A stretch of 64,000 nucleotides of DNA, taken from assembly GCA_951799405.1 (NCBI GenBank), contig OX637361.1, positions 11,940,170 through 12,004,169 on the forward strand, given 5' to 3'. Made by a program: the position numbers and the translations under genes. This stretch comes from Agapetus fuscipes (Eukaryota; Arthropoda; Insecta; Trichoptera; Glossosomatidae). The first letter of the stretch is position 1. Each line of letters begins with the position of its first letter. This document shows positions 35,301 through 45,845 of this stretch, in pieces. The notes under the pieces were generated by a model. The model saw only the letters and a list, made by a program, of their open reading frames with translations. It did no database searches and was not told where the DNA came from.

Positions 35301-38300
35301 CCTTGACGAACTAAAAAAAATTGAGGCATGAAAACTTTAATTTTACGTTATTTTCATTGCTGTTAAATAACTTGTTTCGTTATTTTTAAACTTTTCTACA
35401 AAAACTTAAATGTTTTTAGATAAATTTACAATTTTCTAAGGAATTCTTGAGATTTCCGACTTATCACGTTGAAAACGCCACGAAACTGGCGGTAAATAAA
35501 TCTAAAAAGTAACAACCTATAGTTAACCAAAGAGAAACAATGACAATCACTGTTACGAATTTACGATGTGAGTCCCGGACACAAATTTTAAACAATATTA
35601 TGATGTGCACCTCGGTGTACCTACACAGTTTGCTCCTACGTCACAGTGGGACAGTCAGAAGTCTCCCCATGGGCAATATGTTCAACGTTTGAAATACGCA
35701 TGCGCGATAACGTTGTATGTTGTATTCTACAAGCAGTCGCCACTAACACATACAAAGAAATCTCGGTGACCCGAATGAATATCCCCATGTACGAATCGTT
35801 CAACTTCGGCCCGGCCGATGGCTGAGTACCGGCCACGTGCCACGGCCGGTCCGCTCTCGTTAACATCGAGATGTATGTATGTACCCACTGTATAACTCGA
35901 TGTATTGACGAGAGGGGACAAGATTTGAACCTTCAAATTGTGAAAAGCATTTCTCGTATTAGCCAAAATATTTCCCAACAGTTTTAGCGCGCTACGTATA
36001 GATTACTCTAAAATTAAATAATTTGTAACAGCTTTAAGTTCATTTTTATTATATTTCGCCTCTATTAAATAATTGTTTTTTCTATTTCATCCATAGGGAT
36101 GATCCCCACAATCCCCCAATGAAGAGCCGCCACTGTATCAAACTGTTTATTTATGTTTAGTGTAGGGACCATTGAGTAATAACATAGAGAAGCAGAAACT
36201 AAATTACTGCATTGACTTATAGATTGGTATGCGGCTGACCACCCATACTGTAAAAAAATGGTTCACTTTGCCAATGTCACCCCTGTTTCAGGGAAGGACG
36301 GCAAGAGTTGCAGGGCTTATGTTCATTTGAGATTGGGTTTTTATATTGTAGGTCCACATGCGGCATGTGTTAGCACGAAATTATACATGTATGCTTGTGG
36401 GAATGCATTTAATATAAATCTTAAATGATATATATCTTTGCAGCATAGATTAGATTAGATAATACTATCTCCCACATTTGTATTAGTCCTGTCAAACGTT
36501 GCAGTTGTGTAGTCATACAAAACATGTTTTTACGTGTCAAATTTAATGTTTTCTTGCTTTCTCCATTTTGTGTTTTGACACCCAATCACAACACATGCCA
36601 TAATGTCTTAAAAGAATGCCTTTTACCTTTAAAATTCGTCAATTTTATCAATCACAAGATTTATACCGCATGCGTATGTGTCTATGTTCGGACTCTCCGG
36701 GCATAGTACGCACGCGGCAATGCTGCCTTTCTAGAAACATTTTAAAAGAAGTTACACTATACGTGTAACTTAGTTGCGTACCTGGAAGGAGGCTTCCAGC
36801 GCCAGATCCGTCTCGGCCAGGTTCCTCTGCGCGTAGTGTGTGGGGGAGGGGGAGGAGGCGCGGAGAGGGGACAGCATCTCGGTGCTCTCGTCAGCATCGT
36901 CAGCGGAGGACATGCCCTCGCTGTCCACAGAGTTGAGGCGGCCGCTGCGCAGGTTGCACTGGCTGCTGGTGCGGGTCCTGCCCTTCCTCCTGGACACACA
37001 AAATTACAAATAACCCATCAGTCTGATACAAAAAGTATATCACAATATTAGCATACAAGTGCAGAGGGGATAGGTACGATGGTCAAGTAGAGCCATGGCA
37101 AGTCTACTTGCTTTTTTTTCAGAAATCCTGTGCGGGAGACTCCCAAGATTTCAGATTCTCTAGGGGTCTATGATACTTGTAGTGCCGCAGAGGTGTTGTT
37201 TTACGAGCTTGGTTGTCGCTACAAAGCGCCAATACTCAAGCAAGACCCAGTTGCTGTAAGGCTGGATGGGCCTTAAGGAATATGAATTTTTCCTCCATCG
37301 ATCAGACTTGCTTGCTCTGCCTGTCCCGGTGCTCCAGCTTCTTCTGCTGCGCCTTCTCCACGTTATTATATCTCTATATTATACCTTGGCCTGGTCTTGG
37401 TGCTGGGTTCCTGGTGCTCCCCTTGTTGGGGATCAGACTCCCGCCGCTTGCTCTGCCTGTCCCGGTTCTCCAACTTCTTCTGCTGCGCCTTCTCCATGCG
37501 CTCAAACGCCTTCATTATGGCTTCCATTTTCCTCTCCTCGCGCGTCTGCCACACACAAAAAAAAACCATGACAATGAGAGGAATGCAATTCACCAACCTA
37601 TTTTTGCATGTCGAAAAACAGGTACATACAATCAATTAAAGAATATTTCTACTTTAATGAATTATGAATTAATAATAACCCAACGAAGTACTCGTATGTT
37701 CAACCAGAATCAAAGATATCATCAAGGAACACAAAGGAACTCAAAAACCAAAGTTGTTTTCAAACATGTTAGTCAAGGTACAGTTTTGGCCCGCTATGCC
37801 ATTCTTCAACGGAGATTGACCTTCAGAATGCTGGAACGCGGATCAGTAACCAGTAAATGACAAACATACAAATGAAGTTAATAAATTGGACTCACCATTT
37901 TCTTCTTGTCCTTGAGTGACATTGTTTGAGCCTTGGTGTCGCCCTGCGAGTCACTTTTCTCATCTGCTGACTCACTCGGCGTGCACGTCTCCCTGGAATG
38001 CGTTGAGAGAGAAGCCCGCGTGCGTGGCGTGACAGAGGAAGTCCTCACAACCTTGTCGCTGCCGTCCTTAGGCTTGGACTCGGGCGACTGCACCAAGCTC
38101 GCCTGAGCTCTGGGCTTGTATTTACCAGGAGAACCATCAAGCACTTTACTCTCTTCCTCCTCCATCTTACTGTCCACCTTGTCTTCACTCTCTACTTTCT
38201 CGACTTTCACTTGTGGTTCTTCACATTTGGGGATGAATTCTTCTTTCACTGGAACTTCAGGTTCATCTTCTTTCTTGATCACTTCTTCCACGGTTTCTAT

Positions 38301-41300
38301 CACTGGTTTAATGTCTTTTTCTAATGTTTCTAATGTGGCGAGTGTTTTCTGTTCAGGCAAGGGGGATGTAATGGTATTTCTTTCTTGCTTTGGAGACATT
38401 TTTTCTTTGATTTCTTGTTCTGGTTGTGGTTCACTGCGTCGCCTCTTCTCCGACTTGGGGCTCATCAGCACATCATTGAAAATTGCTTCTTGCGAGACAT
38501 CATGTGGCCGCGGGGAAAACAGGGAGGAGGAGCTAGAATGCCGGGATCTCCCCCGCCTTTCTCGAGCAGACCCAGCTGTCTCCACCAGGGGTAAGCCATT
38601 AGGGATTGGGTGAGCAGCTGTGCTCTGCTTGCAGTGCTTGGGGTTGCCACACGCACACGGCTGCCAGTTACCCGAGGACTCGTGCCGGATGCTTATTTCT
38701 GTGTTTGAAGCCACCGAGTTGATCGTCACCAAATAAATGTGTAGCGCCCCTTTGATTATGCAATGCTGCAACTCGGCATTAGGTTTACACGACCTGCGGA
38801 CAAACCTGGCTTCATTTCCATATGTTCTGGTATCGATGCAAACTTGTGTAGAGTCTTTGGGGAGACGGTAGAAGAAGAGGAAAGGTCCAGGTCTCTGGCT
38901 GCCGGCTCGGGCCTGCGGTTGTGGCTGTGGCCGGTGCTGGGTGGAGAGCATGTACTTGCCTCTGAGCTCGATGATGGGAGAGTTCTCCTTCATGTCCTTG
39001 GTAGCGATGAGGATCTTCCCGCCGGCGTGGGGCACGGTGGTGCAGTGGTGCGCGGTGAGCACGGCAGCCATCGAGGAAGAGTGGCTGGGCGCCTTGTTGC
39101 TGCAGTACCTCGCTACTTTGGCTCTCAGCTCCGGACTGTAGTGGTTGGTGCTCGCCGTCTCGTATATTTCATTCCACTGGTTCAGCTGTTGATTAGAATT
39201 AGGTAAGGAATTGTACTTGTTCCTGAATCCAGCAGGATCGCTGTTTTTCCGTTTCATCCTCTTCTCGGGGATCTTTCTTTTGGGTCCCTTTCTTCCGGTT
39301 TCCACTCTCCTCGGTCTCCGCACTCCCCTCTTGGTGGTGGGAGGGGCGGGAGGGGTGTTGGTGGTGGAGATGGGGGCCGGGGTCTGTGGGTGCAGGGAGG
39401 GCAGGGGCAGCGTGCGGCTGACTCCACCCACCGTGTTGCTGTACGTGGTGACAATGAGAGGTTTCTTTCGAGGAGAGGCAGCCGTGGGCAGTCGGCCCTG
39501 CTCACACGAGGAGTCACTGGCCGAGGATCCCAGCCCGCGCAGCTCTTCCCTCTTCCTCATCTGTATGGCTCTTGCTCGCTTCCTGTCCATGAGCCTGGGT
39601 TGACAGCGGTCACACATGTAGTCATCGGGGATGTTCTGTCTGTCGATGCCCATGCAGTCCACGTGCTGCCACTCCGCACACTGATCGCAGCAGATCATAT
39701 AGCCGTCATCATGCGTGAATTCGCACACGCAGCGTGTTTTCCCTTCCTCCTCCCCTTCAGGTGCTGTTTCAGTGTCGCTGCCTTGCCTGTCGTTGGCGCG
39801 GTCTCCGTCCACAGATGAGATGACAGACCCCGCGTCATCCTCCATGGGGGCGACAGGGTTGTACTCCATGAGTTGCTGTGTGGCGCTGGTGTTGCTGACT
39901 CCTGACACCATGGTGGAGAGCGAGGCGACCGGAGACTGTGCGGGCAGGGTGCCGTTGACCGGGGAAGTCTTCGGCGGGGTGGAGGGGCAGGGGGGCGCCG
40001 GGGCGGGAGTGGCGGGGGCGCCCGCGCTGCTGTTGGGCTGGCTGAGGGCGTACGTGTGGTCCAGCATCACCACCTCGAGGGTGTGGTAGTGGTAGGGCAG
40101 GGACTCCTCCGACAGAGTGGGCCGCTCTTCCCTCCCCACTATGTCCTCCACTGATGATGGAGTGTTGGGATCTCCGCTAAAAATATAATCACACATAAGC
40201 ATCCACATCATCCGGAAAGACTTGGGACTTACGGAATAAATTTGATAAAACTCTTGTATACAATATGGAACTATGGATACAATAAAAAGTTTAATAATTG
40301 AATTCACAGGGGAATTAATGAATACATAATGAAGTGGTGTCCTCAGTGTAGCCGTGCATCTGGCTCCCTGGGGCCTCCTGACACACAAAGTGACAATGAC
40401 TTTACGAATTCATTATCAAACTTCTGAATACAAACAAAATTGGAATCTTTGATTTATGTAAAACAATCAAGCTCCACCTTATACCTATACTTTCACATGC
40501 ATACACATTTAATTCTGTTTTTTTGTGCATCATTCAACATGTTAATCCAGAGTGGAAGGGCAGCATTTGCACTGCTTTAATAAAGTTTACATTTCAAATT
40601 ATTCAGACTTATTTTTATTGAACAAAAAATCTCAAAATCAATAAAATTTGCTAAAAAATAAGAGAATAGGATAACAAATAATGTAATGGTCTCACTCACT
40701 AATATATTGATATTTTTGTTTTAACATGTAAGAAAGAAAACCTTTCGATTTAGCTCAAAAGCCATCGCTTGCAATATTTACAACCTTCATACATACTTAT
40801 ATATTATAGATACATGCTTTCTATAAAAATCAATTTAAGTCTGAAACTGCCGCAGCAAAAATAATCACAATCTTTTTTCAATAAGAAAATATACAGGACC
40901 TCTAATTTGTATCAAAATGCAATTCTACTAAAAAAACATCAAGGACAGTAATGTGTGTTTTGTACTCACTGTATAAACTTCCTCTGTTGTGTCATTTTGG
41001 GATAATGTGCATCTCCGGCAACAGACATCTTCCCGTGTTGTAAGCTCGATGAGTTTGGTTGCGACAACGACTGCAAAATCTGCGCAGTCAAATTCTGATT
41101 TGCCGACTGCATATTGGAGCTCTGGTTGGCGTCCACTCCCATATAGTTATGTATGTACCTCACCGAGGTGTCTGTCTCGGCAGGCGCCGGGTAATACTCC
41201 GAGCTCATCCTGTTAGTGGTGTTACTTGTCTGCTGCAGGACCAGCTTGTGCGAGCCTTTAGAATTCATCTTCTGCATGTTGACCATCCCAGACATATTTT

Positions 41301-43722
41301 TAGTGTATCCAGGTTTCTGATTGCTCTTCTGGTCCGCGTGAAACGACTGCATGGGATGCCACGACTTCCCCGATAATGATTTGACAGGACCGTACGCAAC
41401 GTTCTTGTTAGACTGTGTCCCCCCCGGTTTGGCTGGGATGGTTTTCAAGTCTGTTTTCTGTCCGGGGGAGAAATTCTGTTGTTGGATGATCTTCACAGGC
41501 ATGGCATTTTGTACTTTTTGCGGCATCACATTCCCAAAGCCTGCACCTTTGGGTGTCATTTTTTGGTCAAACCTCAACGTAGAATTTGATGCTTTTGTGG
41601 TTCTCCCGCTGGTCTGCAGGGACATCTTGGGTCCGGGCACCACCCGAGACAGCACGTGGCTCTGCTGCTTCTGAGTGGGAGCCGAGTTGCTCAGCATTTT
41701 TGTGTTGGTCACATTGTTGAGCTTGTTGAGTGAGCGGTTGGGGGCATCAGGGGTGTAAGTGTTTATAGCACTGGTGGCTGCGTTGCTTTTGCTCGTCATT
41801 CGGCTGTTACTGGGAGGGGCTCTCGGGTTCCCCAGCGTAAAGTTAGGTAGATTCGTCTTCTTGACTTGGTTCCCAACCGTTGTCGGCTGCCCGACACTCT
41901 TTTGTAAGTCATTCGAGTACAAATAGTTGGCGTGCAGGAGTCCTGCAAAGTCATTGGAGTCCGCTTCACCTTTGGGGATGGTGATGTTGCTGAGGATCTG
42001 CACCTTGGGGGGGTACTTGTTGGGCCAGTAGTGCTTCTGGCCGCTGCTCGAGGAGAAGGGGTGCGCAGGGTCGGTGAGGATGATCTGGGAGACAGACACC
42101 GTGGAGCTGGGGACATGATCTGCGCCAGGGTCCCCCTCCTCAGGGGAGGGCTGCAGCCAGAGGGCATCGCTGCCGGAAGGGCCACCCTGCAGTGTGGCGA
42201 CCTTCAGGGAGAAGTTCTGCGTGGAGACGTTCTGGATGATGGCCACCTCCATGGGCTCCTCCTTGCTGGGGGCGCCGCTCTCCATGCTGTGGGGGGCGAG
42301 GCTGAGGGAGCTCACTAGCAGAGCATCCGGGGGAGGCGGGGCGCCTGGCCTGGGGACGGACGACCCGCAGTCCTACAATACACACAACATTGTACAAAGT
42401 GAAATGATATGCATATCGACGGTTTAAAGGAAGTAGGGCATAAGCGACGTTTTGGTCAAAAATGTGTTATGAATGCTATCCTACTTAAAAAAAAAAATAA
42501 TGCGCTAACTCTCATAGCTCTACGATGATTTTTTTGCCCAAGCAAACAACTGCATTTTTGAAGTATGGTTTTGGTGCAAGCGACTAGATTTTGGCCTTTT
42601 TGTCCGCTTGTGGCATAAAACATTGTAAAACCACATTAATAGGAATGCCAATAAATGCCTTTATTTTTTTTAATTTTAGAAGTTTTTTTTTAGAAGAAAG
42701 TTATGCTATGTTCCTGCAATTCAAACATTAAACTGCTCTCCTAAACAATTTAGTTTTGGTCGCTTATACCCTATTTATTACCTTTTAATCGTCGATATAT
42801 ATATTTGTAATTATTTACCAAGATACATTAGCAGTCATCTAGTACAGTGTAATACTGCTAAAATCTACAAGATTATTTTCTTGTGCATATGCTACATAGA
42901 TCTTGCTTGAGTTATATATATATGAGGATAATTTATTTAATTAAAATTTAATACATGACAAAAGAGCGCCGTTTTAGTGTGTGGCACAACTCAAGGGCCC
43001 TCCTAATCATGAATGAGATATTTTATAAAGGTGCTGTTTGAGGGCTCCCACACAACAGTTATTACGAAATATATAGTACTCAAATATTTAAAAAATAATT
43101 TATCCAAAATTTGATAGGTACTGTTAAAAAACATTTTTTTAGAGAAATTCATTAAGGGGGAAAGTCGGCAAGAGTTGCAGGGCTTATGTTCATTTGAGAT
43201 TGGGTTTTTTATATTGTAGGTCCACATGCGGCATGTGTAAGCGCGAAATTATGCGTGTCTGCTTGTGGGAATGCATTTAATATGAATCTCAAATGATATA
43301 TATCTTTGCAGCTTATATTTAGATAATAAAATAATATTATGATTTTGATACTAGATAACTCACAACACAAACAATAACACCAACTTTTTGTCAGCATTTC
43401 AATTTGAATGGCATAGTTTTTCTGTACATTAATGAAGTATATGAAAACAGTCTGCTTGAAACTCTTTTAAGCATTCCGTATTTTCAATCTCAAATAGTGT
43501 GAACATTATCACAGAATGCTAATCCCCATTATCTTTTTACAGCGCTCATGTAAATACAAGCAGGAAACGCTCATTTTGATTCAGAGTATACCTGCATACA
43601 TATTATAATCGGGTCAAACTGTACTGTGTAGGTGAGAAGCATAAGAACATACATTTTACACAATTATTTTTAAATACACCTACCAGCCCAATCTCAGAAT
43701 CATTTTGTCTTTGAGTGAACAT
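29387..43722 (-). CDS. upSET: upSET / KMT2E-SETD5-like chromatin regulator, eleven coding exons
   Basis: Nuclear PHD+SET protein; the fly orthologue limits histone acetylation around active genes. Exons in transcript order: 43684-43722, 40970-42372, 37896-40176, 37385-37545, 36782-36989, 34222-34906, 33462-33550, 32100-33293, 30950-31169, 30299-30451, 29387-29481; phases agree throughout, about 2175 residues. The PHD finger (about 630-673, CVCEFTHDDGYMICCDQC...) is followed by a SET domain (about 867-986). Family blocks downstream: KKKMTREERKMEAIMKAF, FPKTKKAIMNEWL, SAKKRWLRQAISEE, VTPLKKRRL and SISEYRKRH, in the same order as human KMT2E. The long N-terminus is Asn/Gln/Ser-rich. First exon, start ATG and the two 3' exons are the least certain parts. 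Confidence 0.9.
29637..30120 (-). repeat. Two overlapping R3U pieces
   Basis: 29637-29795 and about 29995-30120 are minus-strand R3U segments that share the ATGAACATAAGCCC...CCTTCCC part, so they are two insertions, not one split copy. Between them is a short tandem (ACTTGTGCT...CTTC.T.TAGGAAGGT, twice). Located in the last upSET intron; the second piece starts at the usual TTCCTTGACTT border. Confidence 0.55.
30530..30740 (-). repeat. Dispersed repeat with THAP-like start, copy 1
   Basis: Matches 36536-36746 over about 200 bp (GTGTTTTGACACCCAAT, CCATAATGTCTTAA, CAATCACAAGATTTATACCG, GTACGCACGCGGCAAT). On the minus strand the unit begins a frame, here broken by a stop. Confidence 0.5.
31305..31610 (+). 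mobile_element. RTE-like LINE 3' fragment
   Basis: Degraded plus-strand remnants: GHLERTDNERLTKKVY, GRPGRDGYTK-like region, and a C-terminal block (GTATGCAAGGACAGAAAAAA), followed by the 3' end GCAGCGGCAGGATACAGTAA, as in the RTE at 16551-18345. In upSET intron 8. Confidence 0.6.
31750..32035 (+). repeat. Interspersed repeat ACTAGCTGTACCC ... ATATAATAGAT
   Basis: Starts CTAGCTGTACCCTGCCACCC and ends with ATCGCAATCGGTTTAATAGG, ACAAACATACGCACATACAT and ATTTTATATAATAGATG. This layout resembles 3' ends of LINEs common in arthropod genomes; the family is not determined. In upSET intron 8. Confidence 0.4.
33551..34221. other. upSET intron 6, no gene seen
   Basis: AT-rich intron without a recognised repeat. 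Confidence 0.4.
34965..35012 (-). repeat. SINE-C 3' fragment
   Basis: ATGGACTTTCACAGTGTGAA CCACCAAACCCTAACAAATA parallels 11305-11345. Confidence 0.4.
35013..36211. other. upSET intron 5, upstream part
   Basis: No coding pattern. About 35690-35880 is unusually CpG-rich for this window (GGCCCGGCCGATGGCTGAGT ACCGGCCACGTGCCACGG, with CCGGCC repeats in both orientations), so it could be an old element or a regulatory island. Confidence 0.35.
36212..36460 (+). repeat. R3U repeat
   Basis: TTGACTTATAGATTGGTATG border, all internal landmarks and a (TAGAT)n end. In upSET intron 5. Confidence 0.7.
36536..36746 (-). repeat. Dispersed repeat with THAP-like start, copy 2
   Basis: Minus strand: an ATG at 36601 begins MACVVIGCQNTKW, a C-x4-C arrangement reminiscent of the first THAP zinc ligands, but the frame stops after 22 codons. 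Upstream lies GGTATAAATCTTG. Copy 1 is at 30530-30740. Confidence 0.45.
36747..36779 (+). repeat. SINE-A 3'-terminal fragment at a splice donor
   Basis: GTTACACTATACGTGTAACT TAGTTGCGT equals the SINE-A end. It touches upSET exon 5: read on the minus strand, bases +3 onward of the intron are SINE sequence. Confidence 0.65.
37111..37275 (-). mobile_element. SINE-B with LINE-type tail, 5'-truncated
   Basis: Complement: body from AAGGCCCATCCAGCCTTACA to AACCAAGCTCGTAAAAC, then ACCTCTGCGGCACTACAAGT, hairpin CCCTAGAGAA...TCT-GGGAG, and CTGAAAAAAAA. In upSET intron 4. Confidence 0.65.
37546..37895. other. upSET intron 3
   Basis: Short AT-rich intron, nothing recognised. Confidence 0.4.
37896..40176 (-). 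CDS. upSET: upSET exon 3: PHD finger and SET domain
   Basis: Single 2281-base exon holding both signature domains. PHD ligands are all present (C-x-C, C-x2-C, H-x2-C, C-x2-C), around 39605-39735. SET core around 38660-39020: ELRGKYML, FLFFYRLPKDSTQVCIDTR, GNEARFVRRSCKPNAE and TEISIRHESSG, then a CACGNPKHC post-SET-like cluster. The usual NHxCxPN motif reads RRSCKPN and the terminal DY tyrosine is absent, as expected for this non-catalytic subfamily. A basic KRKIPEKRMKRKN stretch between the domains may be a nuclear signal. Confidence 0.92.
40177..40969. other. upSET intron 2
   Basis: AT-rich intron; no repeat family recognised. Confidence 0.4.
42433..42774. mobile_element. MITE with TAGGGCATAAGCGAC ends
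   Basis: TAGGGCATAAGCGACGTTTT at the left against AAAACCAGCGAATATGGGAT read backwards at the right (GTCGCTTATACCCTA). About 342 bp, noncoding; target duplication unclear. In upSET intron 1. Confidence 0.55.
43161..43330 (+). repeat. R3U repeat, 5'-truncated
   Basis: Begins in AAAGTCGGCAAGAGTTGCAG and ends in TTATATTTAGATAATAA. In upSET intron 1. Confidence 0.65.
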
Positions 43723-45845
43723 GCTGGCGTAACTTTCATTTTGTCATGGGCCTGCACGGCCCCTTCTGGTGGAACGGCAATAACCGGTGTCACTTGTTCC
43801 TCATACACGTCAGTCACCAACTTACCGACTATTCAGTTAAAGACTACAGCTTTAATAGCATAATATGCCGTCTGGAAAAAAGAACAAAGCTGATTACTGG
43901 CAAGGAAGTTGATATTCCAAATTCAAAATAATTCCACTTGGCTTTGACATGTGTTTGGTTGGTACGTGTGATTTTTCTTTTCATAATACCAACCTTACAA
44001 AAAAAATTAGCACTTAGAATGAAGTTAAATTAATATTTCAGAAATATAAAATTAACATTGTGAAAGCAACAAAATAATTGATTTTAATTTCCAACTACTT
44101 AGCTGTTGATATTATGGATCAGTATTTCAACGAACAAACGACAATTTGACAAACCAGTGAAAATATAGAAATGTTATAACCTTAAAAGGCAGACTTGATA
44201 AAAGGAGTACAAGTTGATATGGTATATTAATTATTAGCTCATAAAATAATGCGGTTTGTTAATATTACAAGCACAAACAGTAATTGATTGATTATTTCAT
44301 TTAATGGCTATGTGGGTACCTATAAAATTATCCATGAAATATTAATTTTATACACAACAGTGGAGGGCATTGTGAAGTTAAACAATAATAATACTCAAAA
44401 TCAAAGGATGGGATGGCGAAATGTGAAGAATATGGGAATTTATTTAATGAATTTCATAGGAAATAGGTATGTAGCGTTTAACTGGGTAAATATGAAGAGG
44501 TATTAGAGTGAATGCGTACGAGTAGGTAGGTAGCTAGATACCTAGCAGGATGAAATTATTATGGAAGGTTATCTGATTCAAATCGATTGATAAACCTGCA
44601 CAGGCATATCTCAGACAACAAATATGAATGAATAACATCAAATGCGTTATGATTGTTGCAGGAATATACACGAAAGCTCGGAAATCGTAGTTTCTAACAC
44701 AACTTTCATAAATATATTGAGCATCCACACTGGAGATTACGACAGACAATAACAAATCCTATTTTTTTGGAGACAAGGACTGACAGAAATGCCACAACTT
44801 TACCAGAAAGGATTTCCACGAACGAGGCAAGGCAATACAAACATAATATTGAAACACTTTACCTTTTAATTGACAGCAACACAACAAAAAAATCTAGCAT
44901 CGATGTAAACATAGTCCATTTATCGAAAATTCAACATTGCACGGATAAAATCCAGTATTTTGTCACAAATAATACACTTATTCTTCGGTAATGTATTCAC
45001 ACTGGCTGAAGTTTGCACACTTTAATGATAGTTGACAAAAATATCTCAACGAACGTCGAAAAACATACATCTAAACTAAAGATGGCGGCCATAATTCTAC
45101 TATTAGCGGAGCAAGGGGGCTCGGCGAACTACGAAACGTAGCCTCGCACCCGCGAACACAGCATTTCCGGCTTCCGGGTTCTACATTCTGTGTTCAAATA
45201 CTTGCATGCTATTGGACAATGGTTAACCAATAACTAGCAAGACATAGACATTAAATAGTTTTCAGAAAAATATTACATTCTACCTACCGTGAAAACTAGA
45301 GCGTCAGTCAAAAAATTGTAAAATAAATAGTTAAACCATATTATTTCTAAAGAAAAATGACTCGGAAAATTATGTGGCCACAGTTTCAGATGTAAATCTC
45401 TAAATAAATGTGAAACTTTGAATTTATTTCCTTGAATACGCACAGCGGCTTTGTTTCAAGAAGTGCTAGGTAAGTTGGTGTTTACTTATCGATACTATTA
45501 AAAGTGTCGAAGAAATAAAAAGCCTTTTCATGCTAAAGCGATGTTTGTTTTCTGCAAATACACATTGTTTGAATATTTATTAACATTCTACTACTTATTA
45601 CTCAAGCTAGACGCTTGAATTTTTCAACAAAGTTTGCGTGTTATCGATAACTTATTGCGTTGTCAAAAGTATCGCAGTAATCTCATCCCTAGCTTAACAA
45701 CACACATTGACGGATAACCTCAAAATCTCGTGTGTCCATAATTTGACACTAAAATTTAATTCAAAATAAATAAGCTAAGCTGCACGTGTATGAAATTATT
45801 TTTTAAAACTTCTCGATAATCAAATTGATTAAATAAAAAATCAAC
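43723..45845. promoter_or_regulatory. Divergent upSET/EBP2 upstream region
   Basis: 2.1 kb separates the two start codons. The best promoter candidate is the GC-rich, CpG-containing island at about 45080-45190, with AAGATGGCGGCC (YY1-like) at 45082 and TTTCCGGCTTCCGGG (two ETS-like GGAA cores on the minus strand) near 45165. It would serve upSET (minus) through an unseen 5'UTR exon and perhaps EBP2. The rest is AT-rich without genes. Inference from motifs only. Confidence 0.4.

Noticed and set aside
38116..39818. Plus-strand frames opposite the PHD/SET exon
   Set aside because: Antisense shadows; the minus strand carries clear conserved domains with matching phase.
42315..42317. Start of upSET at 42315
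   Set aside because: The codon is GTG, not ATG, and the frame stays open upstream to a good acceptor at 42373.
44288..44991. Short frames upstream of EBP2 as exons
   Set aside because: AT-rich, no splice-consistent continuation into upSET or EBP2, no family pattern.
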